From positions 1-18,452 of the forward strand of contig NW_020167581.1 of the NCBI RefSeq assembly GCF_001641265.1: a stretch of DNA of 18,452 bases, read 5' to 3'. The notes under the pieces were generated by a model. That model was not told the origin of the DNA. It made no database searches and saw only the letters and a list, made by a program, of their open reading frames with translations. Source of the DNA: Pseudogymnoascus destructans (lineage: Eukaryota > Ascomycota > Leotiomycetes > Thelebolales > Thelebolaceae). Within the stretch, counting starts at the first letter, position 1, and the number at the start of each line of letters is the position of its first letter. The position numbers and the translations under genes were made by a program. This document shows positions 1-10,198 of this stretch, one piece after another.

Positions 1-675
1 ACACGCACACGTTCGAAGACAAACAACAAGCAGGCGCGAGGGCGGAAGGATAAGCAGGCAAGGCGAGGCTTCAAGCGTTACCAGGCTTGGGAAGACGCCC
101 AGAAGAGGCAACAAGCTTCGCATGCAGCACCAGTCAGACAGCCGTCCTATGATGACCGGAGGAATAATGAGTCCAGACATGCTCACAGACTGACCAATAA
201 TGTATCCGGATTTTATGGCGGCGATGAACGTCTGCCTGCTGAAGAGCCACAACGCTTACAGAGAAACGTTGTTGATAATCAGCCCAGATATCGTGAAGTA
301 AGTTTCAACGTAGGAGGGAGTACCATTTGTACTGATAACAGGAAGCAGTTACCTGTCAGCCGACCTTTGGAATCTGTCCAATACCAACAAGCACTGTTAG
401 TCGGCACCAGAACAGGGCCACTACGTGCAACGCGAGGTAATGTTGAGGTCCAACATCCTTGATCAGTACAAAGACCCACCACCCAGGTCCACCTATGAAT
501 ATGTGGACCGGCCCATAGTCACTGAAACCGGTGAACCTTGGAGATCCGAGGCACCGCGAGCCGAGAACCGCGCCAGCTAGCCGGTATGACTCGGCCATTC
601 AGTCCGCACGATGCCCCCATCCATTGAGCGCGGCGATTTGCCCAGCGACCGCCGGATAGGAGAGAATCACCAGTC
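1..675 (+). CDS. Upstream coding part of an unrecognised gene, frame-broken and cut by the window edge
   Basis: I do not recognise this protein. Frame 1 is open from the first base to a TGA at 460-462 and encodes a basic, Gln/Arg-rich stretch. Protein-like sequence then continues in frame 2 (about 401-580, Pro/Glu/Arg-rich), returns to frame 1 (about 562-615), goes to frame 2 (about 590-668) and finally to the long frame 1 reading that starts at 676. Composition stays alike (Arg, Pro, Gln, Tyr, low complexity), so I infer one gene with several small indels rather than separate genes. A GTAAGT at 298-303 could be a splice donor, but no acceptor gives a clearly better reading. The basic start of the window could follow a DNA-binding domain lying outside it; that is a guess. 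Confidence 0.4.
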
Positions 676-1782
676 ATGATGAGTGTCCGCCAGGCGAGGA
701 ACGCCCCACCGCGGGCTCATGAAGAACAGGTATTGTACACACGCGGTGAGCCTGAGCCCAAGCGCTTCAGACCCCTCCCCGTCCACTCCAACGTCATCTA
801 CGACGACGAGCCCGAGGTCGTGCCCAAGCGCCGCCGCGTAGCTGCGGACCCTGGCGTCTTTCAGCCTGCCAACACGGGCGTCGAGTATGTTCGTCTCCGT
901 CCAGTGCCACGTGCAGATGACCGTTTCTTTCCTTCGTCTTCATCAGCCGCGTCATCCCAGGGGATAGAGGAGCGCCGCTACGATCACGCATTTACCCAGA
1001 ATGCTGTCGTTGATAGCCAGCCGTCTATGATGTCTCAGCAGCCTCTGGCGCCTAGAGAGCTCCGGCCTGTCAGGCACGTGGCAGACCATAATGCGGCTTT
1101 TGGTAAGCTTTCATTAGATGATCGTGCGCAGCGAGGTGAGTCTCAGGCGCCTATGCGGCAGCGAGTTGTAGAGCAGCAGCGGCCGACTGCTTATGTGTCT
1201 GAGAACCGCCCTCCGGGAGCGTATGAACAACGCTATGCTGCTCAGGAGCCACAGTACTATCAGCGCCCTGTTGGAGTGACCCGCGAGCAGGCAGAGTACC
1301 AGTCTCGTGACCCTGTACCGTTGTATTTGCCGGCGAGACCCCCACCAGCGGAGCGTCCGCGTCCAGAATTACCAGCGAGGCCTTTACCAGCTGAACGTCC
1401 CCATTCTGCTTTACCAGCCAGACTCCTACCAGCCGAACGTCCATACGGCGACTTTGAGCCGCAGCCTGTAGAGTATCGACGCGTGTAAGTCTAGTGTTTT
1501 ATATTTCTCTCTCTCTCTCCCTGTCAGTTCGCTGACGCTATCCTCTGTCATATTAGCCCTTCACGAGAGCAGCAGTACCGGGAAGTTCGTACACGGCCTG
1601 CGGAGGACATCGGAGATCCAAGATATGCAGCGCGACAGGTTAGACCGTGGGGCAAGGTGCGGTATGAAGTCGCTCCTGGGCCGGCACCGAATGGGCCGAA
1701 GATGTATTCGGGGAGTACGCCAAGACCGGGGAGGTTATTGTGTTGGATTGACTGGAGGTCGAACTATTTGGTGGACGATTAG
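676..1782 (+). CDS. Low-complexity Pro/Arg-rich protein of unknown function, C-terminal part
   Basis: Unrecognised protein. Exon 676-1484 is open for 270 codons. An intron at 1485-1556 (72 nt) has donor GTAAGT, branch CTGAC at 1532-1536 and acceptor TAG, and joins in frame to exon 1557-1782, which ends in TAG. Without splicing the reading stops at 1486. The protein has basic clusters that resemble nuclear localisation signals (PKRRRV near residue 50), Ser- and Gln-rich tracts, three 14-residue repeats near the end of exon 1 and a Gly/Pro-rich tail. No catalytic domain is visible. The ATG at 676 may be internal, because coding-like sequence precedes it in other frames. The gene is convergent with RIX7 downstream. 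A disordered nuclear protein is my inference from composition only. Confidence 0.6.
1327..1452 (+). repeat. Three tandem 42-bp coding repeats
   Basis: Units 1327-1368, 1369-1410 and 1411-1452 each encode 14 residues of the form LPAR(P/L)xPAERPxxx. They keep the reading frame and differ mostly at third positions and in the last three residues, so the array is under protein-level constraint or is fairly old. Confidence 0.85.
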
Positions 1783-2306
1783 GACGAGGCATTCAACGGC
1801 TTGAAGTCATGTGCTTTAATACTGGCGTGGAGGGGATACGAGAGACGAATGGTAGGTCGCAATTATATGTTGGGCTGTTTGAGGTATACTGACGCCTTGG
1901 AAGGAGGGAAGGGACGAACGGCGGATGGATAAAAAGAGGGAAAGAACGAGAGAATGTGGGAAGGAACGAAAGGCAGAGTGGCTTTATATAGACGGACGGG
2001 GGTTGTTAATTAACAACTTGGCGCGCGGGAAGGGCGGTTGGGGAAGAGCATATGTCGGCCCTTCTGCGACATGAGGCATATACTTTGTTTGCACTGTTTG
2101 TATGGAAGCATAGACACGCAAGGCATGAAGCATGAGGCATTAAAGGTTGGAGGACTTTTGTCGACGGCCAAAACATGTATAATATAGACTTCACAGGTGC
2201 ACATAATCAAAGACAAATACCAACATCCATTATCTCCATCTCAAACTCCTAAAAAATGCATAACCCCACCATCAAGTCATCCCAAGACGACCCCCCCCCC
2301 CCTCTT
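1783..2306. other. Intergenic region between convergent genes
   Basis: This stretch holds the 3' flanks of the unknown gene (+) and RIX7 (-). It is purine-rich around 1890-1980 and has a run of 12 C at 2291-2302 just beyond the RIX7 stop. I see no gene or RNA in it. Confidence 0.6.
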
Positions 2307-4700
2307 TTACATCCCCCTCTCCTTCAACCTCCGATACTTCCCCGCATCCTTCACACTCGGCTTCACCGAACCCAGCGCAACCTCCAATCCACCCTCTCAA
2401 TCCTGACCTCCTCACTCCCCCATCCCTCCTCAACGCCGCCACCGCAGCAGCCTGATGCAAATTCCCCAAATCCGCCCCCGAATACCCCTCCGCCCTCCCA
2501 TCCCTCGCCACCTCCTCCAACCCCTCCATCACCGCCCCCGGCAGTGCCTTCGCATACAGCGCGCGCAGAATCTCGACCCGCTCATCGGCATTCGGCAAGT
2601 CGATGAAGACGCTCGTCCCCAGGCGGCCCGGGCGCAGCATCGCGGGGTCGATCATGTCCGGTCTGTTCGTGGCGGCGACGACGTAGATGCCCGCGCGACT
2701 GCTGAGGCCGTCCAGTTCGGTGAGCAGCGTGTTTGACGACTTTGCTGCTTGCTTCAGACAACGAGTCCTCGCGCTTGGGGACGAGAGCGTCCAGCTCGTC
2801 GAAGAATAGGATGCAGGGGACGGAGGAGCGCGCGCGCTCGAAGACTTGTCGGACTGCGCGCTCGGACGCCGACGTACTTGTTTAGTAGCTCAGGGCCCTT
2901 GATGGAGATGAAATTCGCCTTCGACTCGTTCGCTACCGCCTTCGCTAGGAGCGTCTTACCGCACCCTGGCGGTCCCCAGAGTAAGACACCAGTTGGGCTG
3001 TGATACCCACGCGCGCGAAGGCGGCGGGGCGACGGATGGGCTCGATGATGGCCATAGTCAGCTGCTCGCGCACGGTGTGCAGAGCCCCGATGTGCGCCCA
3101 CGTCGTGTCGGGGATGGTAGCGAATCCCTCGCGGCGCGCGGAGGGCTGGACTTTGGGGATGGCGGCGAGGAAATCGGAGTAGGTAATTGAGAAGTCTCCG
3201 TCGGGGGGTGTTTCGCCGGCGTGCTTGACGAGGCTGCGGAGGAGGCGGAGTGGGGCGGAGAGGGGGGTCGGGTGTGCGGTTAGGTCGGTGGAGGTGGTAG
3301 TAGTGGCGGAGGTAGAGGCGGCAGTGAGGATGCTATCGATTTCCATGACATCTGTTGTGAGTGCCGTTGGGGGAGTTAGGGGGGTGTCTACGACGCGCTG
3401 CTTGAGAGCTGTCATCATGCGCTTCATCGCTTCTGTGCCGGCGACCGAGACGACATCATTGAGATCCGCGCCGACGAAACCGGGAGTCATCTTGGCGAGC
3501 TTGAGGAAGTCGAATTCATCGGGTAACATGAGCTTTTGCGTCAGCGCACGCAGGATCTTCTCGCGACGCCTCGTTTGGTACGCCGAGGTTGATTTCCTTG
3601 TTGAAGCGTCCCGCGCGGCGGAGCGCGGGGTCAATGCTGTCGGGTCTGTTGGTGGCAGCGATGATGATGACAGGTTTCCCGTCCGTCTTCTCCAGCGCCA
3701 TGTCGTCCATGCACGTCAGCATCTGCGCAACAATACGCTTCTCCATCTCACGCTGCGCGCTCTCACGCTTCCCCATGATAACGTCGATCTCATCGATGAA
3801 GACAAGACAGGGAGCCATTTTCTTTCGCTCGTCGAAGATCTCGCGGATCTTCTTCTCAGACTCGCCGGACATGCCGGCTACGAGCGAGGGCGCCGAGATG
3901 GGGATGAAGGAGACGCCTATTTCGGATGCGAAGGCGTTAGCGATCATAGTCTTGCCGCATCCGGGCGGGCCGTGGAGGAGGACACCGCGGGCGGCTGGAT
4001 GCCGGTACGGAGGTATGTTTCGGGGTAGAGCATGGGCATGGCGACGAGTTCGTTCAGCTCTTCGATCACTGCGTCGACACCGCGAGGTTGGCGAGGGAGA
4101 TGTCTGCGGGTGGAGTGCGGTCGACTTCTTTCTTTGGCTCTCTCTCTGCCTTGCGGCGCTTCTTGTGCGGCTCTCCATTGGTATGTCTGTCCGCCTTGCC
4201 CGGCGTCGTCGCATCTCCATCGAGTGCCTGGGTTGGAGTTGAAGGTGTAGTTTGTCCCGTCGTTAAGGCATCTGATTGTGTGTTCGGTGTGAGGGATGCC
4301 TTCGGTTGCGCCCACAACTTCGTAATGCTCCTATTCATGACATTGTGCTCCTTCAGTACAGGTACAGCATCGGCGATCCCATCAAAATCCCCATCCAGCG
4401 AAGCCTCGCTATCATCCTGCTCCTCTTTTATAACTAGTAGAACACGGTCGATCGAGTCATCGAGCAACTTCTTCGGTCTGCGCCTAAGACTTGAATTCGA
4501 ATTCTTAATGCTGTCGTATACTACCGATGTAGAAAGCCTCTTCCCGCCATCCTCACGCTCGGCCTGCTCGTCAGCGATTTTGCGAACAACTTGGTATATC
4601 TGTAGCGATTAGAATATTTCCCCACAACTTTTCTCGCAAAACCCACCTCGCGATCAAGACTCTGCGTCAAACTTGGCCTCTGGCCGCTTCTAATCGGCAT
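2307..4700 (-). CDS. RIX7: Ribosome biogenesis AAA ATPase Rix7 (NVL-type), reading frame broken by small indels
   Basis: Rix7 is a nucleolar double AAA ATPase that strips assembly factors from pre-60S ribosomes. Exon 1 (4647-4700) begins MPIRSGQRPS. A 47-nt intron (4600-4646, GTGGGT...CTACAG) leads into exon 2. The product would be near 780 residues, normal for the family. Visible parts are an acidic/basic N-terminal linker, AAA-1 with Walker A GPPGCGKT (about 3950-3975) and Walker B VFIDEID (about 3795-3815), and AAA-2 with a second GPPGCGKT (about 2950-2975), a FFDELD Walker B and the ATNRPD motif. The C-terminus ends KERGM, stop at 2307-2309. The reading changes frame near 4083, 3990, 3562, 2996, 2868, 2732 and between 2380 and 2440, mostly by one missing base, with conserved residues intact on each side. 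It diverges from VPS20. Confidence 0.9.
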
Positions 4701-5006
4701 CGCTGCGATAAATCATAAGTCACACGTAGATTTGCAAAGTCAAAAATCCCAAGAAGTCGCACCGATCGGTGATGTTGTGTTCCCCGTCCAAACTTTTTGA
4801 CTTTCCCAACTGCACCCCTGTAATCGCGCCGGCAACTCCGTTATCGCACCCCGACCGCCTTTAGGGTGGATGACGCCCTCGACCTTCTGCTCCGAAAACA
4901 GGGCCTCCAAGACACAAAAAACCGTTGACAATGACAATACAACTATAAGATTCCAGCCGAAGCATGCGCCTTCGTCGCTTTCAAATAACCCCGCGATTCA
5001 GCAGCC
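4701..5006. promoter_or_regulatory. Shared divergent promoter of RIX7 and VPS20
   Basis: These 306 bp separate the two start codons, so both 5' UTRs and promoters must lie here. A perfect 12-bp palindrome, CACCGATCGGTG, sits at 4760-4771. It is bracketed by an 11-bp inverted repeat, AAAGTCAAAAA at 4736-4746 and TTTTTGACTTT at 4794-4804. No clear TATA box is seen. A role as protein-binding sites is inference. Confidence 0.5.
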
Positions 5007-5712
5007 ATGGGCAGTACTGCCAGCAAGCCGTCCGCGCAAGATGAGTACGTGCCTGCCCCTCTCGTATGCCTTACTCACCCCTCCCCAGGGCGATTCTCAA
5101 CCTCAAAATCCAGCGCGACAGGCTGCATAAATACCAGAAGCGGATTACGGTGATCACAGCCCGAGAACACGCTATTGCAGCGACGCTGCTGAAGCAGGGT
5201 GACCGTCCGCGTGCACTGTTGGCGCTGCGGCGGAAGAAGTACCAAGAAAGTCTGCTGGCGAAGACGGATGCGCAGCTAGAGCAGCTAGAGGTGCTGACGA
5301 GTAGTGTGGAGTTTGCGCTGGTGCAGAAGGATGTGGTGTTTGGGCTGAGGGAGGGGACGAGGGTGTTGACGGAGATTCAGAAGGAGATGGGAGGGTTAGA
5401 GCAGGTGGAGAAGTTGATGGGGGAGACGGCGGAGGCGGTGGCTTATCAGCAGGTATGTTTGGTGCTGTTTATTAAGTGAGTGTGAAGCGGTTGCTAATGT
5501 TTGAGTAGGAGGTCAGTGATATGTTGGGAGGGAAGATCTCGAATCAGGATGAGGATGAGGTGGAGGATGAGCTTGAGGCACTAGAGGCGCAAGTTACAGG
5601 CGTGATGCCGAGTGTGCCTACGACGAAGCTGCCTAGCAAGGAGAGGGCGGGGGCTAGGGAGAAGCAGAGGGAAGAGCAAAGAGAGGAGAGGCAAGCGATG
5701 TTGGCGTCTTGA
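5007..5712 (+). CDS. VPS20: ESCRT-III subunit Vps20 (CHMP6 family)
   Basis: Vps20 links ESCRT-II to the Snf7 polymer on endosomes during multivesicular body sorting. Three exons, 5007-5044, 5089-5452 and 5509-5712, encode 201 residues. Introns are 44 nt (GTACGT...CCAG) and 56 nt (GTATGT, branch CTAAT, TAG). The start gives MGSTASKP; Gly2 followed by small residues is an N-myristoylation signal, a known trait of Vps20, and supports this start. The Snf7 domain covers about residues 13-170, with basic helix 1 (KIQRDRLHKYQKRI), the ALLALRRKKYQE motif and TSSVEFALVQKDVVFGL. An acidic stretch (QDEDEVEDELEALEAQ) and a charged, helix-forming tail follow. The reading is clean, with no frameshift, in contrast to neighbouring RIX7. 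Confidence 0.96.
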
Positions 5713-6043
5713 TTTGTGTATATGTGAGTGCCTTAGTTGAATTCGACGAGATAAAGGTTACATATGGCTAGATGACTACTTGGGCTATTATGGATGGACA
5801 TGAACATCGGCAAGGCGTTTGGATGAGAAGAATCATAGAGGAACCCAAGCATGAGCAGAGCGCAGCGCATAGTTACAAACATTATTGAAATAAACCTTTC
5901 CGCCCCAACTCATCTATTCTATATGATATGCAGGACGTACACGCGATGTTAAAGAGGAGATCTTTTCCCACCCAACAGCCAACGCTATCTAACCTATTGT
6001 ACAAGTACAGCCTTTTATATCATTACAGCATCAGCGTCCCCGT
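5713..6043. other. Intergenic region between convergent VPS20 and cytochrome c
   Basis: AT-richer 3' flanks of two convergent genes. Open readings here are short and show no protein-like composition. I see no gene, RNA or repeat. Confidence 0.6.
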
Positions 6044-6868
6044 CTATTTAGTCTCCTCACGGAGGAAGCTGGGATTTGTTAGAATTGTTTCGAGCTGGCA
6101 GCGGCTGTGGCTAACTTACGTGATCAGGTCGTTGCGGTCCTTCTCCTTCTTGAGTCCACCGAAGGCCATCTTGGTGCCAGGGATGTACTTCTTTGGGTTC
6201 TCGAGGTACTCGAAGAGAGTATCGGTGTTCCAGGTGATAGCCTTCTGCTTGTTGGCATCGGTGTATGCGAAGCCCTCAACGGCGCCGGTTTGGCGGCCGA
6301 AGAGACCGTGGAGGTTAGGGCCGATCTTGTTGGCCTCTCCATCACCGAGGGTGTGGCATTGTGCGCAACGGGTCTTGAAGAGGTTGGCACCCTTCTTTGA
6401 GTCTCCTACGTGATGCGTTAGTTGTCTGTTTCTGGAGTTGGTGAAGGCTTGGCTGTGCCGAGGGTAACGAGAAAAAGTTGGCAGCGGGGTTGGCGATGAG
6501 TTAATGGCGCTTCAGAGGATATCTGGCATGTTATGCATTGGCTGGCGAGTGATTTCGAGATAGATGAGGCAGGAGAGGCTGTTGTTGATAGCTGTCTCCC
6601 CCTTGCTTGGATGGCAATTCGAAGTTGACAGAGGGCAAAGTGCATCGTCTCTTTCGCCAGATCTATTCATCGTAGGCACTCGTCGAAGCCAGCATGCCAT
6701 TGACCAAGCATCTCTGCATCCCCAGGACAAACTTCAACCCATCCCAGGCATCGCCTCCATCTCAATGGAAAACCGCCGTCGCCGTGGATAAATTGCGCAA
6801 ACGATGATTCCCAGCACAGCCAGCCAGTGCGTAAGAAAACGGGACTACATACCGTCCTTGAAAGGCAT
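6044..6868 (-). CDS. cyc1: Cytochrome c
   Basis: Soluble haem protein of the mitochondrial intermembrane space that carries electrons from complex III to complex IV. Three exons on the minus strand, 6853-6868 (16 nt), 6120-6405 and 6044-6068, give 108 residues. The start is MPFKDGDSKKGANLF. The haem attachment motif is CAQCH, followed by IGPNLHGLFGR, and the axial Met lies in GTKMAFGG. The last exon, after a 51-nt intron (6069-6119, branch CTAAC), encodes FLREETK and a TAG stop. Intron 1 is unusually long (447 nt) with donor GTATGT and a CTAAC just before its TAG acceptor. Length and motifs match fungal cytochrome c throughout, with no frameshift. It is divergent from the gene at 7315. Confidence 0.97.
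6406..6852 (-). other. Long first intron of cytochrome c
   Basis: This 447-nt intron interrupts the gene after only 16 coding bases, in phase 1 within a glycine codon. The donor is GTATGT and the acceptor CGTAG, preceded by CTAAC about 15 nt upstream. Short open readings inside it on both strands look random. All other well-supported introns in the window are 44-72 nt. Confidence 0.85.
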
Positions 6869-7314
6869 TTTGAATAAGTATTAAGGTAATAAAAGCGATT
6901 GAAGGTGTTTGTTTGTTGTATGTTTAAAACAAGACGTAAGGCAAGTTAAGTAGGAGGAATCGAAAAACTTTCTCTTACCCAGGACAAACCGGACATGACG
7001 GCCAGGAAACCAAGAAATTAGCGTCTCCCAGTCATCAGTCGGCCCCCCAGCCACATGTTGTGCTGATCCACCAATCAGAAGGCTCGACTTTGTCATTTTT
7101 GTATTCAACCGTCTCGGGAGACCTCGGGTCAAGGAACAAACAGTGCCGCGGAGAACGCACGTGGCCTATCTCGGCGCCCGTAATATTTTTGTTCCTGAGC
7201 CATTTGTTCGTGCGGCTCTTTTTGGCAACACTACTACTGAGGAATACGCGGTAAAATTATACTGCCCATTCAAGATTGCCTATCCAGGACAACAGGCAAT
7301 CAACACACGGAACA
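6869..7314. promoter_or_regulatory. Shared divergent promoter of cytochrome c and a predicted mitochondrial protein, with CCAAT box
   Basis: 446 bp separate the two start codons. A CCAATCA at 7071-7077 matches the core site of the CCAAT-binding HAP/AnCF complex, which is known to control respiratory genes including cytochrome c in fungi. It lies about 205 bp from the cytochrome c ATG and 240 bp from the other start. Its use here is inferred. Confidence 0.45.
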
Positions 7315-8035
7315 ATGTCCGCCTCAATCCCACGCTTTCTCCTCCCCGCGGTCCCTCCACCTGGCGCCCGCGTCTCACCTCGCCCACCTCCCGCACCATC
7401 CGAGCCGCTTCCACAAAGGCCACAAAACCCAAGGCGCCTGCCTCCAAAATTCCCGTCCTCGAGAAGCCTACACGTTTCAACCCGCCCTCGCACGGCAAGA
7501 GCCTACCCAACCGCACAGTGCGGTACCCCGGCCCCCGCTCAGCGAATCCGAGATCGCAGCCCAGAAGACGAAGAAATACCCTACCATGATGCCCCCCGAG
7601 GGGACGTTCATGCACTGGTTCCTGAACAATCGCAGCATCCACATCTACATCACGCTTGGAGTCCTGTCGTCGCTGGCGGGGTTCACGTTCCTGGTTAGTC
7701 TGCGACGGGACTCGAAGTTTGGGGATCTCCTGCCGGAGCCGAAGGATGCGATATGGCACCCCTTTGCGACGGTGAGGACGGTGTTTGAGGTTTTGAGGCT
7801 GGATACCGAGGCGAGGAGCGCGGAGACTAAGGAGAGGAGAGAGAGGAGGGTGGAGGATGTGGCGAAGAGGGGAGAGTACAGGAAGGCGCATGGGTTGGAG
7901 ACAGAGGGCTTTGGTGGGTGGACTGCCAAGGAGGCACCTCCTGTCGCTGTTCAGGAAGCAATGGAAGCGGGAGAGGATAGCGTGGAGCAGCCGAAGCAGA
8001 AGAGGCAGGTTAAGAAGTGGTTGGGGATTTGGTAG
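7315..8035 (+). CDS. Predicted mitochondrial single-span membrane protein of unknown function, two frameshifts
   Basis: I do not recognise the family. The start MSASIPRFLLP leads into an Arg/Ser/Thr/Lys-rich, acid-poor N-terminus of about 45 residues, typical of a mitochondrial presequence. A Pro-rich linker follows, then YPTMMPPEGTFMHWFLNN, one hydrophobic span (IYITLGVLSSLAGFTFLVSL) and a charged tail rich in Glu, Arg and Lys, possibly helical. Coding-like sequence runs in frame 1 to about 7348, then frame 3 to about 7540, then frame 2 to the TAG at 8033-8035. Adding one base at each junction makes 723 nt, exactly 240 codons plus stop, which supports two single-base deletions in C-rich runs. 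Inner-membrane location is inferred from the presequence, the span and the divergent pairing with cytochrome c. Confidence 0.7.
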
Positions 8036-8521
8036 GGCGCCAGTATGAGGGAAGGTAAGGGATAGACGGGTACGAGCTGCATTAGAAGCTTGGGCTCCAT
8101 AGCGCGGCAGAGAAGGGAGAGTTTGGATGTACGATATATGTGAGATTAGCGCCACTATTTCCGCGGCAGACAGCGAAGTCATGTACAAACAAACTACTAT
8201 ATCTCAAGTCCACCGATAGATTTCCCAAGTCACCATGATAGAGGTATCATGTAGTACATAAAAGTGTGGCAGCACACCCTTTTCCACGTTGATGGTCACT
8301 TCATGCATGTTGTTTGTGAAAATCATCGTTTTATTCTACTTCATCCTCCCATTTTCCTCAGCCAAATGCAACAGCCAACCCATTTTTTAATGCCCTTTTC
8401 TGTTTTCTCATATCAACCTTCGCAGCCGAACGCCAACTCGAAGCATATGTTTTGAAGTCTTTTTCTCTTTTGTCCTCTCGATTTTTTTAAGCTGAATGAG
8501 GTTTCCTCATCGAATATATCC
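8036..8521. other. Intergenic region between convergent genes
   Basis: 3' flanks of the 7315 gene and of the broken minus-strand gene. It becomes T-rich from about 8320. I see no gene or mobile element end in it. Confidence 0.55.
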
Positions 8522-9844
8522 CTACTGGCTGCTTGGTTCAGCACCACCACGACTGGAACTAGGACTGCTTGGTCCACTATAACTAGGACCAGGACTGCTT
8601 GGTCCAGCACCACAGAGGCCTAACCTTGCCATGTCAGCCGTAGCGGTATCTTCAATCCACTCACCTGGGAGACCTTTTTGGCGTGGTGTGTCGGACTTGC
8701 CGGGGGACATCGCCCGGATCCTTCGCTTTGTGCGCTGCGAGATTGTCTTGAGTTCTTGCCGGATCTCCCATTCGTACTTGAATATCTTCGTGTTAATCGT
8801 TGACAGAAGACGGCTCATGCCATAAACTTTTGGGATGCCCGAAGCGCGGACAACTGCTTCTAAAAGAGATGTTAGCTTTTCATGCTATAAAGTGAGAAAT
8901 TTAACATCGTAGTTTACCTTTGTACTTTACCAAAGAATCAAGTTTAGCTGTAGCTTCAGCCTGGTTCCAACCAGCTTCAGCTATACAACACGCGATATAC
9001 TTTAACCCTTTCGCATAACTGTGGCCCTGTAGTGTTGCTGGCTCGTCAAATAGGGCGTACTCGCAGACTAGGTCAAATGATCTTGGTACATTTGGACCAG
9101 AGTAAGCATTAATATCGACTTCCTCACAATCTGGCATGTCGAGCTCCCAGAAACTCTTGTAGGCCGTTGCCGCCCCCATAACTTGGCTCATACGATAGTC
9201 AAGAGAGTCTCGCATCTGTACTAGGCCCATAAGCGTAGGCCTTTCAACCCCCTCGAGTGGACGATTAATGGAGCCATGAAGCGCCACATTTTTTGCTTGC
9301 TCATCGAGACCAGGTTTTGCTAGCTAAATATTTGCGTGCGTGTCCCTTGACTTGTGTAAGCAGCATATCGTAGCTAAAGATTCGTTCTCCTGGACCAAAC
9401 TGATATTCTCCTCCAGGCGGCTCTTGTTGTTCTCCAGCAGCCTTTAGCTGCAACCACCTCTCCTTGAATTTGTTTAGAGGGAATCCTGTCCGCTCTGAAT
9501 ACTCCATCTCCCACTGGTCATCTTGCGACGAAAACATAGGATGGTGGACTGAAATTTGAGTCCCTGATTTCGTAAGTTCCATCTTAGGATCTTTTCCTGG
9601 ACAGCATCGCGTACTAGCTTAACAAGTCCTGCATAAGTTGGACTTTGATCGTAGTCATCCACTTCTTCAGTGTTGAAGCCTTCCATAGTAATCTTCAAAA
9701 GTGTGTCGGTTAAGGCTGTCACGAAAGGAGATCCTCAAAAACGACGTCGGATAGTCCCACTAACTGGCCATGAAAGACTCTCTTTCCACTTCGCTTGTGC
9801 AGCAAGAGTGGTGATGTTCAAGTCTGCATTAATCGCATATCCAC

Positions 9845-9972
9845 TGTAACGATGTACGGTTACGCTCGCGCTACATCCCACTGAGCCAAAAAGACTACAG
9901 TATTCGGCTCGCCCGGAATACGCGTAACACGCTTTATATACCACATGTACTGTAACGGCGGCACCCGTTACA
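9845..9972 (-). mobile_element. 128-bp solo mini-LTR, copy A
   Basis: The sequence begins TGTAAC, ends GTTACA and is flanked on both sides by TCCAC (9840-9844 and 9973-9977), a perfect 5-bp target-site duplication. It is an inverted copy of 10071-10198 with equal length and about 94% identity. Differences are largely C/T changes. A TATATAAA box on the minus strand (9933-9940) suggests that strand is sense. No internal region is present, so I call it a solo LTR of a very short-LTR element (TRIM/SMART-like). A MITE is less likely because its ends match only over TGTAA. Confidence 0.75.
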
Positions 9973-10070
9973 TCCACCACTATAGCAGGCTGTTGTAACT
10001 AGGCAGAGCCCAGCTTTTGGTGCACTGCTCCCAATTGCCTGTTTGAATATCTTCGTTGTTAGGAGCCTAG

Positions 10071-10198
10071 TGTAACGGGTGCCGCCGTTACAATACATGT
10101 GGTATATAAAGCATGTTACGCGTATTCCGGGCGAGGCGGAATACTTAAGTCTTTTTGGCTCAGTGGATGTAGCGCGAGCGTAACCATACATCATTACA
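10071..10198 (+). mobile_element. 128-bp solo mini-LTR, copy B
   Basis: Same family as 9845-9972, opposite orientation, also exactly 128 bp, from TGTAACGGG to ATTACA. It has its own perfect duplication CCTAG (10066-10070 and 10199-10203). TATATAAA at 10103-10110 marks the likely sense strand. The 98 bp between the two copies is coding sequence of the split caspase-like gene plus one duplication copy from each insertion, so the copies inserted independently. Confidence 0.75.

Noticed and set aside
1506..1520. CT microsatellite
   Set aside because: Short pyrimidine run within the intron at 1485-1556, an ordinary intron feature.
2291..2302. Run of 12 C as a possible structured element
   Set aside because: A lone homopolymer in a 3' flank; nothing else supports a G-quadruplex or regulatory role.
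2256..2736. Plus-strand proline-rich open readings
   Set aside because: They are the complement of the RIX7 C-terminal coding region.
3225..4242. Long plus-strand open readings of 217-267 codons
   Set aside because: They lie antisense to well-supported RIX7 motifs in GC-rich DNA, have Arg/Ser-rich shadow composition and no splice or start support.
4870..5130. Plus-strand 86-codon open reading over the VPS20 start
   Set aside because: It ignores the intron at 5045-5088; the spliced reading with Gly2 and a family-like N-terminus is far better supported.
7280..8188. Minus-strand 302-codon open reading
   Set aside because: It is antisense to the mitochondrial protein gene; its Leu/Arg-rich composition is that of a GC-rich complement, while the plus strand has a presequence, a membrane span and a sensible total length.
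9845..10198. Single foldback/MITE element with 128-bp inverted ends
   Set aside because: Each arm has its own different 5-bp target duplication, and the centre continues host coding sequence.
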